NCBI GenBank assembly: GCA_963810815.1
Contig: CAWEPB010000007.1
Coordinates: forward strand, 434,001 to 498,000
Source of the DNA: CAVQWT01 sp963810815
Lineage (GTDB): Bacteria > Pseudomonadota > Gammaproteobacteria > Burkholderiales > Casimicrobiaceae
DNA: 64,000 nt
Direction of reading: 5' to 3'
This document shows positions 1 to 8,396 of this stretch, piece after piece. The notes under the pieces were generated by a model. It made no database searches. It worked only from the letters and a program-made list of their open reading frames with translations, and was not told the origin of the DNA. The position numbers and the translations under genes are program-made. Each line of letters begins with the position of its first letter. Position 1 is the stretch's first letter.

Positions 1-416
1 ATCTGGGCCTTGATCTTGTCGTACTCGGTCTTGAGCTGCGCGTCGGGAATCGGATGGTCCTTCATCCAGTCGGCGACGTAGGCACGGACCAGGACCGTCT
101 GGCCCATCAGGTCAATCTGGCTCTTCACGTCGGCCTGCTTGTCGACGCCCTTCTTCTTCGCCTCGCGGACGAGCAGCTCGCGGGTGTTGAGCTCGTCGCG
201 GATCGCGGCCCGCAGTTCCGGCGTGTCGGGCTGGCCCTGCGCGAGGCGGTCCTTCAGCATGGCGTCGAAGTACGCCTTCGGGTAGAGCTCCTTGCCCGCG
301 GCGGCCGGGGCGGCCGCCTTGGCCGGGGCGGCGGGCTGCTGCGCCACCGCGGGGGCCGTGCCCACGGCCGCGACGAGCGCGGCGAGGACGGCGAGGGTGA
401 AGTTGCGATGCTTCAT
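1..416 (-). CDS. Periplasmic SurA/PpiC-type peptidyl-prolyl isomerase, N-terminal part (runs off left edge)
   Basis: The 138 residues visible begin with a signal peptide: Lys/Arg start, hydrophobic core to about residue 22, then APAVAQQ as a probable cleavage site. An Ala/Pro-rich linker to about residue 43 follows, then a helical SurA-N-like region with KELYPKAYFDAML, ELNTRELLVREAKKKG and VADWMKDHPIPDAQL. This order is typical of exported parvulin foldases that help outer-membrane or periplasmic proteins fold. The catalytic parvulin domain itself would lie beyond the window and is not seen. The ATG at 416 has an AAGGAAA ribosome-binding site 9 bases upstream. bolA ends 25 bases upstream on the same strand, an arrangement (yciB-bolA-PPIase) common in betaproteobacteria. 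Confidence 0.85.
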   Translation of the reverse strand, partial: MKHRNFTLAVLAALVAAVGTAPAVAQQPAAPAKAAAPAAAGKELYPKAYFDAMLKDRLAQGQPDTPELRAAIRDELNTRELLVREAKKKGVDKQADVKSQIDLMGQTVLVRAYVADWMKDHPIPDAQLKTEYDKIKAQ

Positions 417-440
417 GGGCGATTTCCTTTAAGGTTGGTT

Positions 441-713
441 TCAGGACGGGAATTCTTCCGGTGTCAGCGCCTTGATCGACAGCGCGTGAATCGGATGGGG
501 GACGAGGTCGGCGACCTCGCGCAACACCCGCTGGTGCCGCGCGAGGCGGGGCAGCCCGGAGAAGGATTGAGACACGATCAGCAGCGAAAAGTGCCCGCCG
601 CCCGCCGCGGCGCCGGCATGGCCGGCGTGGGCGGCACTGTCGTCGTCGATCTGCAGCACGGTCGGCGCGAGCGGCGCGAGGCGCGCCCGCAGCAGGGCGG
701 GAACGTCGGTCAT
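441..713 (-). CDS. bolA: BolA family protein
   Basis: A 90-residue protein with the BolA fold signatures: HFSLLIVSQSFSGL, the ARHQRV segment, and the C-terminal PIHALSIKALTPEEF found in nearly all BolA proteins. BolA proteins act in the cytoplasm, partner with monothiol glutaredoxins around Fe-S clusters, and affect envelope and stress physiology. A Gly/Ala-rich insertion at residues 28-40 lies where BolA proteins normally have a variable loop. The ATG overlaps the yciB stop as ATGA, so the two genes are translationally coupled. The foldase gene follows 25 bases downstream. Confidence 0.9.
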   Translation of the reverse strand: MTDVPALLRARLAPLAPTVLQIDDDSAAHAGHAGAAAGGGHFSLLIVSQSFSGLPRLARHQRVLREVADLVPHPIHALSIKALTPEEFPS

Positions 714-1243
714 CGGGCGTCCTCCGGCATGTGGCGGGCGAGCCACAGGCCCTGGGCGAGGGCGAACAGCAGGAACAGGCCGATGCCGCCCCAGACCTTG
801 AAGTTGACCCAGGTTTCGGTCGTGTAGTTGAACGCCACGTACCAGTTGGTGACGGCCATCGCGGCGAGGAAGGCCACCCAGGACCAGGTCAGGCGGTTCC
901 AGACGGCGGCCGGCAGGTCGATCCCCTGCATCAGGTGCGAGATCAGGTTGCGGCCGAAGCCCAGCCGGCCGACGGCCAGCACCGCGGCGAACAGCGCGTA
1001 CAGGACGGTCGGCTTCCACTTGATGAAGGTCTCGTCGTGCAGAATGAGCGTCGCCCCGCCGAACACGACGATGATCGCGAGCGAGATCCAGTGCACCGGC
1101 GCGATGCGCCGCCGCCGCCAGCGGAACCACGCGATCTGCGCGACCGACGCCGCGATGGCGACGGCCGTGGCGACGTAGATTCCCGCCAGCTTGAAGGCGA
1201 CGAAGAAAATGACGAGCGGCAGATAGTCGGCGAGCAACTGCAT
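710..1243 (-). CDS. yciB: Inner membrane-spanning protein YciB (septation protein A)
   Basis: A 177-residue protein of the usual YciB/IspA length with about five hydrophobic segments spread over its whole length. It has the family motifs LADYLPLVIFFVAFKLAGIY at the start, WKPTVLYALFA, and LTWSWVAFLAAMAVTNWYVA. Members are inner-membrane proteins that interact with divisome and elongasome components and affect septation and envelope shape. The ampD stop lies 9 bases upstream and bolA overlaps the end by 4 bases, so it sits in an ampD-yciB-bolA transcription unit. A perfect TATAAT lies on the coding strand directly upstream, overlapping the ampD stop. No matching -35 is evident, so I do not call a promoter. 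Confidence 0.92.
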   Translation of the reverse strand: MQLLADYLPLVIFFVAFKLAGIYVATAVAIAASVAQIAWFRWRRRRIAPVHWISLAIIVVFGGATLILHDETFIKWKPTVLYALFAAVLAVGRLGFGRNLISHLMQGIDLPAAVWNRLTWSWVAFLAAMAVTNWYVAFNYTTETWVNFKVWGGIGLFLLFALAQGLWLARHMPEDAR

Positions 1244-1252
1244 AACCGCCCA

Positions 1253-1868
1253 TTATACCCTGTCGGCGGCGTTCCCCCGAACGACCGGGCCCACGGGCCC
1301 CAGCATCGCGGCGAGCCGCGCCCAGTCGAACGCCGGACCGGGGTCGGATTTGCGCCCCGGAGCGACGTCGGAGTGGCCCGCCAGTTCCGCGATGCCGGGG
1401 TAGCGGCGGGCGAGGGCTCTGGCCAGGCGACGCGAGCCGCCGGTACTGCGCCGCGGTGTAGGGCGAGTCGTCGGTCCCCTCGAGCTCGACGCCGACCGAG
1501 AAATCGTTGCAGCGGGACCTGCCGCGCCAGCTCGAGACGCCCGCGTGCCAGGCGCGGTCGGCGCAGCGGACGAACTGGACCAGTTCGCCGTCGCGGCGGA
1601 TGAAGAAATGCGCCGATACGCGCAGCGTCGCGATCGTTGCATAGTACGGATGTGCGGTGGCGTCGAGGCGGTTGGTGAAGAGCTCGACCACGCCGTCGCC
1701 GCCGAACGCTCCCGGCGGCAGCGAAATGCCGTGGACGACGATCAGCGACGGCTCCGTCCCGACGGGGCGCGCGTCGTGGTTCGGCGAGGGGATCCACCGC
1801 GCCGGACGCGCGCGGCCGCCGGCGTCGATCGCGAGACGGGGCCTGCGGCGCGCGGCGCGCGCGGTCAT
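1253..1868 (-). CDS. ampD: 1,6-anhydro-N-acetylmuramyl-L-alanine amidase AmpD (apparent frameshift)
   Basis: Cytoplasmic zinc amidase that removes the stem peptide from anhydro-muropeptides during wall recycling. It reads with E. coli AmpD motifs: LIVVHGISLPPGAFGG (first Zn His), HPYYATIATLRVSAHFFIRR, RAWHAGVSSW, CNDFSVGVELEGTDD, and in the second frame AELAGHSDVAPGRKSDPGPA with the remaining Zn ligands. The reading frame breaks near 1430, after YRRLA. Removing one base restores RRLARALARRYPGIAEL, so I treat this as an indel in one gene. The ATG at 1868 overlaps the pilR stop (ATGA). The order pilS-pilR-ampD is common in betaproteobacteria. Confidence 0.88.
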
Positions 1869-3203
1869 TTGATGCCCAGCCGCTCCATCCGGTACCGCAT
1901 GGCTCGGAAGGTGATCCCGAGCAACTTCGCCGCCGCGGTGCGGTTGAAGCGCGTCTTTTCCAGCGCCTCGTTGATCGCAGCGCGTTCGACGCGGTCGAGG
2001 TAGTCCTGCAGCGGCCACTTCTCGCCGGGCGGCATCGCCGGGTCGCTGTCGTCGGCCACCGGGGTGAGGTGCAGGTCTTCGGCGGTGATCTGCTGCGGGT
2101 CGGCGGCCAGCGACAGGCCGCGCTCGAGGATGTTCTCGAGCTCGCGCACGTTGCCGGGGAACGGGTAGCGCTCGAGCGCCGCGACGGCGTCCGGTTCCAG
2201 GCGCGACGGCTGGCCGCGGGCGAGGCGGGCGAGGATCGTGTTCGCGATCGAGCGGGATGTCCTCGCGCATCTCGCGCAGCGGCGGCATCGCGAGCTCGAT
2301 CACGTGCAGCCGGTAGAACAGGTCCTGCCGGAAATCGCCGGATTCGACCAGCGCGGGCAGGTTCTTGTGCGTGGCGCTGATCAGGCGCACGTCGACGGGC
2401 TCTTCCTGCGTCGCGCCGACCTTGCGCACCTTCTTCTCCTGGATCGCGCGCAGCAGCTTCACCTGCATCGGCAGCGGCAGGTCGGCGACTTCGTCGAGGA
2501 ACAGCGTGCCGCCGTTGGCGGCCTGGAAGAAGCCGTCGCGGTCCCCCTCGGCGCCGGTGAACGCGCCCTTCTTGTAGCCGAAGAACTCGCTCTCCATCAG
2601 GTTCTCGGGGATCGCGCCGCAGTTCACCGCGATGAACGGCTGCTCCGCGCGCGGTCCCCCGCTGTGGATCATCCGCGCGGCGAGCTCCTTGCCGCTGCCC
2701 GACTCGCCGTTGACGAACACCGGCGCCTGGCTCTTGGCCAGCCGCTCGATCATCGAGCGCACCTGCTGCATCGCCGGCGACTCGCCGAGCAGCTGGTACG
2801 CGGACGGGGGCTTGGCCTTGTCCGGGACCTTGAGCGCCTGCTTGACCAGCGCCCGCAGCTGCTCCAGCGCCACCGGCTTCGCCAGGTAGTCGAACGCGCC
2901 GGCCTTCAGCGCCGCGACGGCGTTCTCGGCACTGCCGTACGCGGTGATGACCGCCACCGGTACGTCGAGTCCCTTCTGGTTGATGTGCTCGACCACGCGC
3001 AGGCCCTCGCCGTCGGGCAGCCGCATGTCGGTGAGGCAGAGGTCGAACGGCTGCGAGTCGAGCAGCCGCACCGCCTCGCCGACGGTCTCGGCGCGGGTCG
3101 TGTCGAGACCCATCCGCGACAGCGTCATCTCGAGCAGCTCGAGCAGGTCGGGCTCGTCGTCGATGACGAGCACTTTGGGTTGGCCTCGGATTCTGCGGGA
3201 CAT
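1865..3203 (-). CDS. pilR: Sigma-54-dependent response regulator, PilR type (apparent frameshift)
   Basis: NtrC-family activator. Residues 1-120 are a receiver domain with the DD pair at 15-16, phospho-acceptor D59 in LTDMRLPDG and a conserved Lys in YLAKP. A sigma-54 AAA+ domain follows with Walker A GESGSGKE and the sigma-54 contact loop GAFTGA. The C-terminus is a Fis-type helix-turn-helix (NRTAAAKLLGITFRAMRYRM). The frame breaks near 2250, after REDIPL. Dropping one base in CTCGATCGC gives LIANTILARLA and continues cleanly. The histidine kinase upstream is its likely partner. In other bacteria PilS/PilR drive sigma-54 transcription of pilA; no pilA is in this window. Confidence 0.88.
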
Positions 3204-3223
3204 GGGGTGCCTCGTCGGGGTGT

Positions 3224-4855
3224 TCACGCGGTCGGGTTGACCGCGCGTTTGATCGTCATCCGGAAATGCGCGCCGGGGGCCTTCGGCAGCAGCTCGAGCG
3301 CCGCGCCGTTGGCGTCGGCGAGCTCGCGCGCGATGTACAGGCCCAGGCCGGTGCCGCCCGGGCGGGTGGTGAAGAACGGCTCGAAGATCTGGCCGCGGAG
3401 TTCCGCCGGAATGCCCGGCCCGTCGTCGTCGAGCTCGCAGATCACCGCGTCGCCCATGTAGCCGGGGCGGCCGGCGATGCGGATGCTGCCTTCCTTCTTC
3501 TGGCAGTGCTGCCAGGCGTTGCGGACGAGATTCCAGACGATCTGGTTGAGGTGCCCGCGGTCGAAGATGATCGTGAGCTCGGCCGGGATCCGGATCTGCA
3601 CGCCGCCGGGCGGGATGTTCTCCGCGGCGACGATCTCGTCGACCAGCGTCTGCATGAACTCGGCGAACGGGATGAGCTCCGGCTGCTGGCGGTCGCGGCG
3701 ATTGAGCTGCAGCACCTCGCCGACGATCCGGTCGATCCGCTTGGCGTTGTTGCGGATCATGTTGAGCAGCCGCTGGCCCTCGGGCACGACCGCGCCGTCC
3801 TCCTCGAGCAGCTGCGCCGCCTGGTTGATCGCCGACAGCGGATTGCGCACCTCGTGCGCGATCGACGCCGTCAGCCGACCCATGGCCGCCAGCTTCATCT
3901 GCTGCGCCTCGGTCTGGGCGCGGCCGAGGTCCTCGAGGTAGATCAGCGTGCCGCCGTTGAGTCCCGAGCCGATGCGCACCAGCCGCACGCGCAGCAGCCG
4001 CTGCGTGGTCTCGACCTTGAACGGCGGCAGCTGCTCGGCGAGATCCTCCTGCCAGCGCCGCCAGTAGTCGTGCAGCGTCGAGCTGAACTCGGCCAGGCGC
4101 ATGCCGCCGCGCATGCGCCCGAACCCGCCGAGCAGCCGGGTCACCTGGGCGTTGTGACCGCGGACGACGCCGTTGAGGTCGACGACGAGCACGCCGTCCT
4201 GCATGTCCTGGATGATGAGGCGGTTGACCTGCTCGAGGTTCGCGACGTCGATGCCGCGCTGGGCGGCCAGATCCTCGGAAGCCTTGGTGTAGCGGCCGAG
4301 CGCCACGGCGATGCCGACCGTGGCGAAGTAGCCCAATCCGATGATGCCGGTCTGGAACGGCTGCGCCGCACTGGCATGGCCCTGGAGCAGGCGCCACAGG
4401 TCGATGCCCAGCAGCGTCACGCTCGCGATCGCCGCGTGGAAGAAGGCGGTGCGGGTGCGCAGCAACCAGCCGCTCGCGGCGAGCTGCGGGAACAGCAGGA
4501 TGGGCAACGGACCGCCGTACGCGCCGCCGGCGATCATCGCCAGCGCGACGAAGAACACGTCGCCCCCGAACAGCAGCGTCTGCGTCGTCGGCAGCGACAG
4601 GGGCAGCGGATCGCGCTGGATCCACCAGAAGCTGCCGAGGCCGAAGACGAAGTAGAGGCTCGCTGCGGTCGCGAACACGTACGGCGCCTCGACGTTGACC
4701 GTCCGCAGGTCGAGGACCAGCGCCGTGCCGAGCAGCACCGCCGCGCTGACCGCGCGGTAAAGACCGATGATCCACAGGATGCGCCGGCCGGAGTCGGACA
4801 CCGAAAGCGGGAGCGGCGGGGGATCGAACGGCTGGGCGGCGGAGGCGGGACGCAT
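3224..4855 (-). CDS. pilS: Membrane sensor histidine kinase, PilS type
   Basis: A 543-residue kinase from the ATG at 4855; an in-frame reading further upstream lacks family resemblance. Residues 26-185 contain about six membrane segments, matching the six-helix PilS sensor. A PAS-like stretch at about 205-315 follows (IIQDMQDGVLVVDLNGVV). HisKA has phospho-His 334 in IAHEVRNPL, and HATPase has NLVRNAWQH, DDDGPGIP and GGTGLGLY. It is the probable partner of the adjacent PilR, 20 bases downstream. Known PilS proteins sit at the cell pole and sense pilin levels in the membrane. What this one senses is not shown by the sequence. Confidence 0.9.
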   Translation of the reverse strand: MRPASAAQPFDPPPLPLSVSDSGRRILWIIGLYRAVSAAVLLGTALVLDLRTVNVEAPYVFATAASLYFVFGLGSFWWIQRDPLPLSLPTTQTLLFGGDVFFVALAMIAGGAYGGPLPILLFPQLAASGWLLRTRTAFFHAAIASVTLLGIDLWRLLQGHASAAQPFQTGIIGLGYFATVGIAVALGRYTKASEDLAAQRGIDVANLEQVNRLIIQDMQDGVLVVDLNGVVRGHNAQVTRLLGGFGRMRGGMRLAEFSSTLHDYWRRWQEDLAEQLPPFKVETTQRLLRVRLVRIGSGLNGGTLIYLEDLGRAQTEAQQMKLAAMGRLTASIAHEVRNPLSAINQAAQLLEEDGAVVPEGQRLLNMIRNNAKRIDRIVGEVLQLNRRDRQQPELIPFAEFMQTLVDEIVAAENIPPGGVQIRIPAELTIIFDRGHLNQIVWNLVRNAWQHCQKKEGSIRIAGRPGYMGDAVICELDDDGPGIPAELRGQIFEPFFTTRPGGTGLGLYIARELADANGAALELLPKAPGAHFRMTIKRAVNPTA

Positions 4856-4887
4856 CGGAGGGTTATCGCGTAAGACGGCGGTCCGCG

Positions 4888-5133
4888 TCAACGTCGGCTG
4901 GCGCAGCCCGGGTCGCCGCAGGTGAATCCGCCGTCCGGCGCCGGCAGGGCGTCGGTCCGGGGCACGAAGGTGCCGCAGCGTTCGCATCGAACCATCGCTT
5001 CGTCGAGGGGGGCGGCGGTGCGACGGGACGCTGCCTGCGCCTGCTCGCGCGCTTTCCGCTTGGCGACGTTGACGAGGCGCAGGCCCAGCAGCACCGCGAA
5101 CACCAGGAAAATCCAGAACACGATCTTGCCCAT
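4888..5133 (-). CDS. PP0621-like small membrane protein with zinc-ribbon tail
   Basis: An 81-residue protein with one N-terminal membrane helix (residues 3-21), a basic stretch (KRKAREQAQAASRR), and a C-terminal pair of cysteine motifs, CERCGTF and CGDPGC, that look like a zinc ribbon. Proteins of this shape are conserved in beta- and gammaproteobacteria immediately upstream of pilS, as here (33 bases). Function is unknown. The conserved position suggests a role linked to the PilSR system or co-transcription with it. Confidence 0.75.
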   Translation of the reverse strand: MGKIVFWIFLVFAVLLGLRLVNVAKRKAREQAQAASRRTAAPLDEAMVRCERCGTFVPRTDALPAPDGGFTCGDPGCASRR

Positions 5134-5137
5134 GGGG

Positions 5138-6553
5138 TCAGAGCACCTTTCCCGGGTTGAATACGCCCGCCGGATCGAGCGCGTGCTTGATCCGGCGCAT
5201 CGTTTCGATTTCCACCGGCGACTTGTAGCGCGCCAGTTCGGCGCGCTTCAGCTGGCCGACGCCGTGCTCGGCGCTGAAGCTGCCGCCGCGCGCGGCGACG
5301 AGGTCGTGGACGACGCGATTGGCGGCGTCGCCGTTGGCGAGGAAGTCGGCGTGCGCGATTCCCGCCGGCGGCGACAGGTTGTAGTGCAGGTTGCCGTCGC
5401 CCAGGTGGCCGAAGACGATGTAGCGCACGCCGGGCAGCGCGGCGTCGAGGGCGACCCGTGCGGTGTCGAGGAACTCCGGGATCGCCGAGACCGGCAGCGA
5501 AATGTCGTGCTTGATGTTGGGGCCCTCGGCCTTCTGCGCATCGGAGATGTTCTCGCGCAATGCCCACAGCGCCTGCGCCTGGGCGCCGCTGAGGGCGACC
5601 AGCGCGTCGACGGCGGTACCCTCGTCGAGTGCGGCTCCGAGCGCGGCTTCGACCGCCTCCGCCAGCGGCGCGTCGGGCGCGCTGTCGGCCGCCTGGATCA
5701 GCACGTACCAGGGGTGGCCGGGCAGCGGATCGGGCAGCGCCGGGAAGTGCGTCCGACACAGCGCGAGCGCATCGGCGCCGATCGCCTCGAATCCCGTCAG
5801 GCGGTCGGACAGCGCGCGCTGCATCCGGCCGAGCAGGGTGACCGCGTGCCGCGGCGAATCGACCGCCGCGAACGCGGTGACCTCGACTGCCGGGGCCGGG
5901 AACAGCTTCAACGTGGCCGCGGTGATGAGGCCGAGCGTGCCTTCGGCGCCGACGAAGAGCTGCTTAAGGTCGTAGCCGGTGTTGTCCTTGCGCAGGCCGC
6001 GCAGGGCAGGCAGCACGCTGCCGTCGGCCAGCACCACCTCGAGTCCGAGCACCAGATCGCGCATGTTGCCGTAGCGCAGCACGGCGGTGCCCCCGGCATT
6101 GGTCGACAGGTTGCCGCCCACGGTGCAGCTCCCTTCGGAGGCGAGCGACAGCGGGAACCGGAAGCCGGCGGCGGCGGCCGCATCCTGCACCGCGGCGAGC
6201 GTGGCGCCGGCCTCGACGGTGATCGTCGCGTTTTCGACGTCGAGCGCGCGCACGGCGTGCAGCCGCGTCAGGGCGACGACGACGGCGGCGCCGGTGGCGT
6301 CGGGCGTGGCGCCGCCGCACAGCCCCGTATTGCCGCCCTGCGGCACGATCGGCACCGCGGCGTCGGCGCAGGCGCGCACGATCGCGGCGACCTCGGCCGT
6401 CGACGCCGGGCGCACGACCGCCAGCGCCCGTCCGCGAAAGCGTCCGCGCCAGTCGGTGAGGAAGGGGGCCGTGTCGGCGTCGCGGGTCAGAACGTGCGGG
6501 GCGCCGACGACGGCGGCAAGGCGCGCAAGGAGGGTTGCGCGATCGTCCGTCAT
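5138..6553 (-). CDS. FAD-binding 2-hydroxyacid dehydrogenase (GlcD / D-2-hydroxyglutarate dehydrogenase family)
   Basis: A 471-residue flavoenzyme from the ATG at 6553. The PCMH-type FAD-binding domain is at about 30-215, with VVRPASTAEVAAIVRAC, PQGGNTGLCGGATPD and GSCTVGGNLSTNAGGTAVLR. The FAD-oxidase C domain carries RYIVFGHLGDGNLHYNL and GSFSAEHGVGQLKR. These motifs match D-lactate/glycolate oxidase subunits and especially D-2-hydroxyglutarate dehydrogenases, which pass electrons to the quinone pool or ETF. Substrate is not resolvable from sequence alone. No glcE/glcF partners are nearby, which argues against glycolate oxidase. It ends 4 bases before the PP0621-like gene and is divergent from phaM. 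Confidence 0.85.
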   Translation of the reverse strand: MTDDRATLLARLAAVVGAPHVLTRDADTAPFLTDWRGRFRGRALAVVRPASTAEVAAIVRACADAAVPIVPQGGNTGLCGGATPDATGAAVVVALTRLHAVRALDVENATITVEAGATLAAVQDAAAAAGFRFPLSLASEGSCTVGGNLSTNAGGTAVLRYGNMRDLVLGLEVVLADGSVLPALRGLRKDNTGYDLKQLFVGAEGTLGLITAATLKLFPAPAVEVTAFAAVDSPRHAVTLLGRMQRALSDRLTGFEAIGADALALCRTHFPALPDPLPGHPWYVLIQAADSAPDAPLAEAVEAALGAALDEGTAVDALVALSGAQAQALWALRENISDAQKAEGPNIKHDISLPVSAIPEFLDTARVALDAALPGVRYIVFGHLGDGNLHYNLSPPAGIAHADFLANGDAANRVVHDLVAARGGSFSAEHGVGQLKRAELARYKSPVEIETMRRIKHALDPAGVFNPGKVL

Positions 6554-6635
6554 GGGCCACGATGATAACGAATTCCCCTCGCGACCGCACCGGAATCCCT
6601 GCGGGCGGCGCCGGACCCAGCCCGAAGGAGCGCCG

Positions 6636-7040
6636 ATGACCAAGCCCGACCCCGACGCCGCCGGCAACGCCGGCTACGCGTTTTCGCCGCAGGACGCGAT
6701 GGCGTTCATGCAGCGGATGTGGAATCCGTTCGGCGTCGCGGTCCCCGGCTTCGCGCCGCCTGGCGCCGAGAACGCGGCGGCCGCCGGCGTGCCCGGCATG
6801 CCGCCCGGATTCCCGTTTCCGAATCCTGCGGCGATGTTCGCCACCCTCGATCCGGCGGAGATCGAAAGGAAGATCGGCGAGCTCAAGGTGGTCGAGGGCT
6901 GGCTGGCGATGAGCCTCAACATGATGCAGATGAGCATCCGCACCATGGAGCTGCAGAAGGCCTCGCTCGAGGCGCTTCGCGCCGGGTCCGCCGCGGCATC
7001 GACGGGGCAGGCGACGGGCGCGCCCCGGCGCAAGACCTGA
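6636..7040 (+). CDS. phaM: PhaM-type polyhydroxyalkanoate granule regulatory protein
   Basis: A 134-residue protein with an AAGGAG ribosome-binding site 5 bases before the ATG. After a Gly/Pro/Ala-rich N-terminal half comes the conserved helical block LDPAEIERKIGELKVVEGWL, then AMSLNMMQMSIRTMELQKAS, and a basic C-terminal tail (GAPRRKT). This layout matches PhaM, which activates PHA synthase PhaC, sits on the PHB granule and links granules to the nucleoid. Its presence implies PHA storage, although no phaC or phaP is in the window. It is followed closely by a GST gene. Confidence 0.8.
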   Translation: MTKPDPDAAGNAGYAFSPQDAMAFMQRMWNPFGVAVPGFAPPGAENAAAAGVPGMPPGFPFPNPAAMFATLDPAEIERKIGELKVVEGWLAMSLNMMQMSIRTMELQKASLEALRAGSAAASTGQATGAPRRKT

Positions 7041-7058
7041 CGCCTCCGGACCGCCCCC

Positions 7059-7712
7059 ATGGCCCTGACGTTCTACTACGGTTCCGGTTCGCCCTACGCG
7101 TGGAAGGTTCACCTGGCGCTCGAGCACAAGGCGCTGCCGTACGAGCGGAAGCTGCTGTCGTTCGCGGCCGGCGACACCAGGAAGCCGGAATTCGTGGCGC
7201 TCAACCCGCGGCATCGGGTGCCGGTGATCGTGGACGGCGACTTCGTTCTCTACGAGTCGAACGCCATCGTGGAGTACCTCGAGGACGCCTATCCCGGCCG
7301 GGGTGCGCCGTTGTTTCCGGCGGCGGCGCGCGAGCGTGCCGTCGTGCGCCGGCTGATCGACGAATTCGACAACTACACCGACAAGGCGCTCGACCCGGTG
7401 CTGGAGCAGGCGTTCTGGACCAAGCCGGAGAACCGCGACGCCGCGAAGCTCGCCGCCGGGCGGCAGGCAGTGATCGACGAAATGGCGCTGCTGACGCGCC
7501 ACCTGCGCGGTCCGTTCTTCGCCGGGGCGTTGTCGGCCGCCGATTTCGCCCTGTATCCCATGGTCGCATTCCTGTTCCGCGCCCAGGCGAAGAAGCTGCC
7601 CGAGCTCGACGTTGACGCGATGATCACTCCCGGGCTCGCCGCGTGGAAAGCACGCATCGAGGCGCTGCCGTATTTCGATTCCACGATTCCGCCGCATTGG
7701 CTGGAAACCTGA
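7059..7712 (+). CDS. Glutathione S-transferase family protein
   Basis: A 217-residue GST. The N-terminal thioredoxin fold (1-80) has the GSGSPYAWKVHLALEHK start with candidate catalytic Ser/Tyr residues, the cis-Pro signature HRVPVIVDGDF, and YESNAIVEYLEDAYPG. The C-terminal all-helical domain (about 88-205) includes LSAADFALYPMVAFLF. It starts 18 bases after phaM and is followed 10 bases later by the PEBP gene. Substrate is unknown; bacterial GSTs of this kind act in detoxification or redox chemistry. Confidence 0.88.
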   Translation: MALTFYYGSGSPYAWKVHLALEHKALPYERKLLSFAAGDTRKPEFVALNPRHRVPVIVDGDFVLYESNAIVEYLEDAYPGRGAPLFPAAARERAVVRRLIDEFDNYTDKALDPVLEQAFWTKPENRDAAKLAAGRQAVIDEMALLTRHLRGPFFAGALSAADFALYPMVAFLFRAQAKKLPELDVDAMITPGLAAWKARIEALPYFDSTIPPHWLET

Positions 7713-7722
7713 GGAGCCGCCG

Positions 7723-8352
7723 ATGAAGCTCACGACCACCGCGTTCCCGGACCACGGGGCGATCCCCGCCGAGTTCGCGTTCGGCGCCATCGACGCCGCG
7801 ACGCATGTGCGGCTGGCGGGCAACCGCAACCCCGACTTCGCCTGGTCGGACCTGCCGCCGGAAACGCTTTCGCTGGCGATCGTCTGCCACGATCCCGACG
7901 TGCCTTCGCGCGGTGACGACGTCAATCAGGAGGGGCGCGTCGTTCCGGCCTCGCTGCCCCGGGTCGATTTCTTCCACTGGCTGCTCATCGACCTGCCGGC
8001 GGACACCGCGGCGATCGCCCGCGGCGAGTTCTCCGACGGCGTCACGGCACGCGGCAAGCCGGGTCCGCACGCGCCGCGCGGCGCGCGGCAGGGACTCAAC
8101 GATTACACCGGCTGGTTCGCCGGCGACAAGGACATGGCCGGCAACTACTTCGGTTACGACGGCCCCTGTCCGCCGTGGAACGACTCGATCCCGCACCGCT
8201 ACGTGTTCACGCTGTTCGCGCTCGACGTGCCGCGCCTCGCCGTCGCCGGCGCGTTCAACGGCGCCGCGGTGCGCGACGCGATGGCTGCGCACGTGCTCGA
8301 GCAGGCGTCGGTGACCGGGCGCTACACGCTCAACCCTGCCGTCAAGCTCTGA
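7723..8352 (+). CDS. YbhB/YbcL-type PEBP family protein
   Basis: A 209-residue phosphatidylethanolamine-binding-protein homologue (Raf kinase inhibitor-like). Recognisable elements are PDFAWSDLPPETLSLAIVCHDPD with the ligand-pocket Asp-Pro-Asp, VDFFHWLLIDLP with the conserved His, GYDGPCPPWNDSIPHRY (the GPCPP box), and RYVFTLFALDV. No signal peptide is seen, so a cytoplasmic location is likely. The two E. coli paralogues YbhB and YbcL have no established core metabolic function. A GAGGAG sequence 8 bases upstream supports the start. The gene probably shares a transcript with phaM and gst. Confidence 0.88.
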   Translation: MKLTTTAFPDHGAIPAEFAFGAIDAATHVRLAGNRNPDFAWSDLPPETLSLAIVCHDPDVPSRGDDVNQEGRVVPASLPRVDFFHWLLIDLPADTAAIARGEFSDGVTARGKPGPHAPRGARQGLNDYTGWFAGDKDMAGNYFGYDGPCPPWNDSIPHRYVFTLFALDVPRLAVAGAFNGAAVRDAMAAHVLEQASVTGRYTLNPAVKL

Positions 8353-8396
8353 CTCCCGCCGTCACGCGCTGACGTCGGCCGAGGCTGCGCGGCCCT

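Noticed and set aside
441..4775. Giant minus-strand ORF of 1,444 codons spanning bolA to pilS
   Set aside because: It strings together the wrong frames of pilS, yciB and parts of ampD and pilR. Only its stretches matching bolA, the start of ampD and the start of pilR are real coding frames.
3266..4873. Plus-strand ORF of 535 codons opposite pilS
   Set aside because: Antisense shadow of a high-GC gene; Arg/Ala/Val-biased with no domain, and the minus strand encodes a full histidine kinase.
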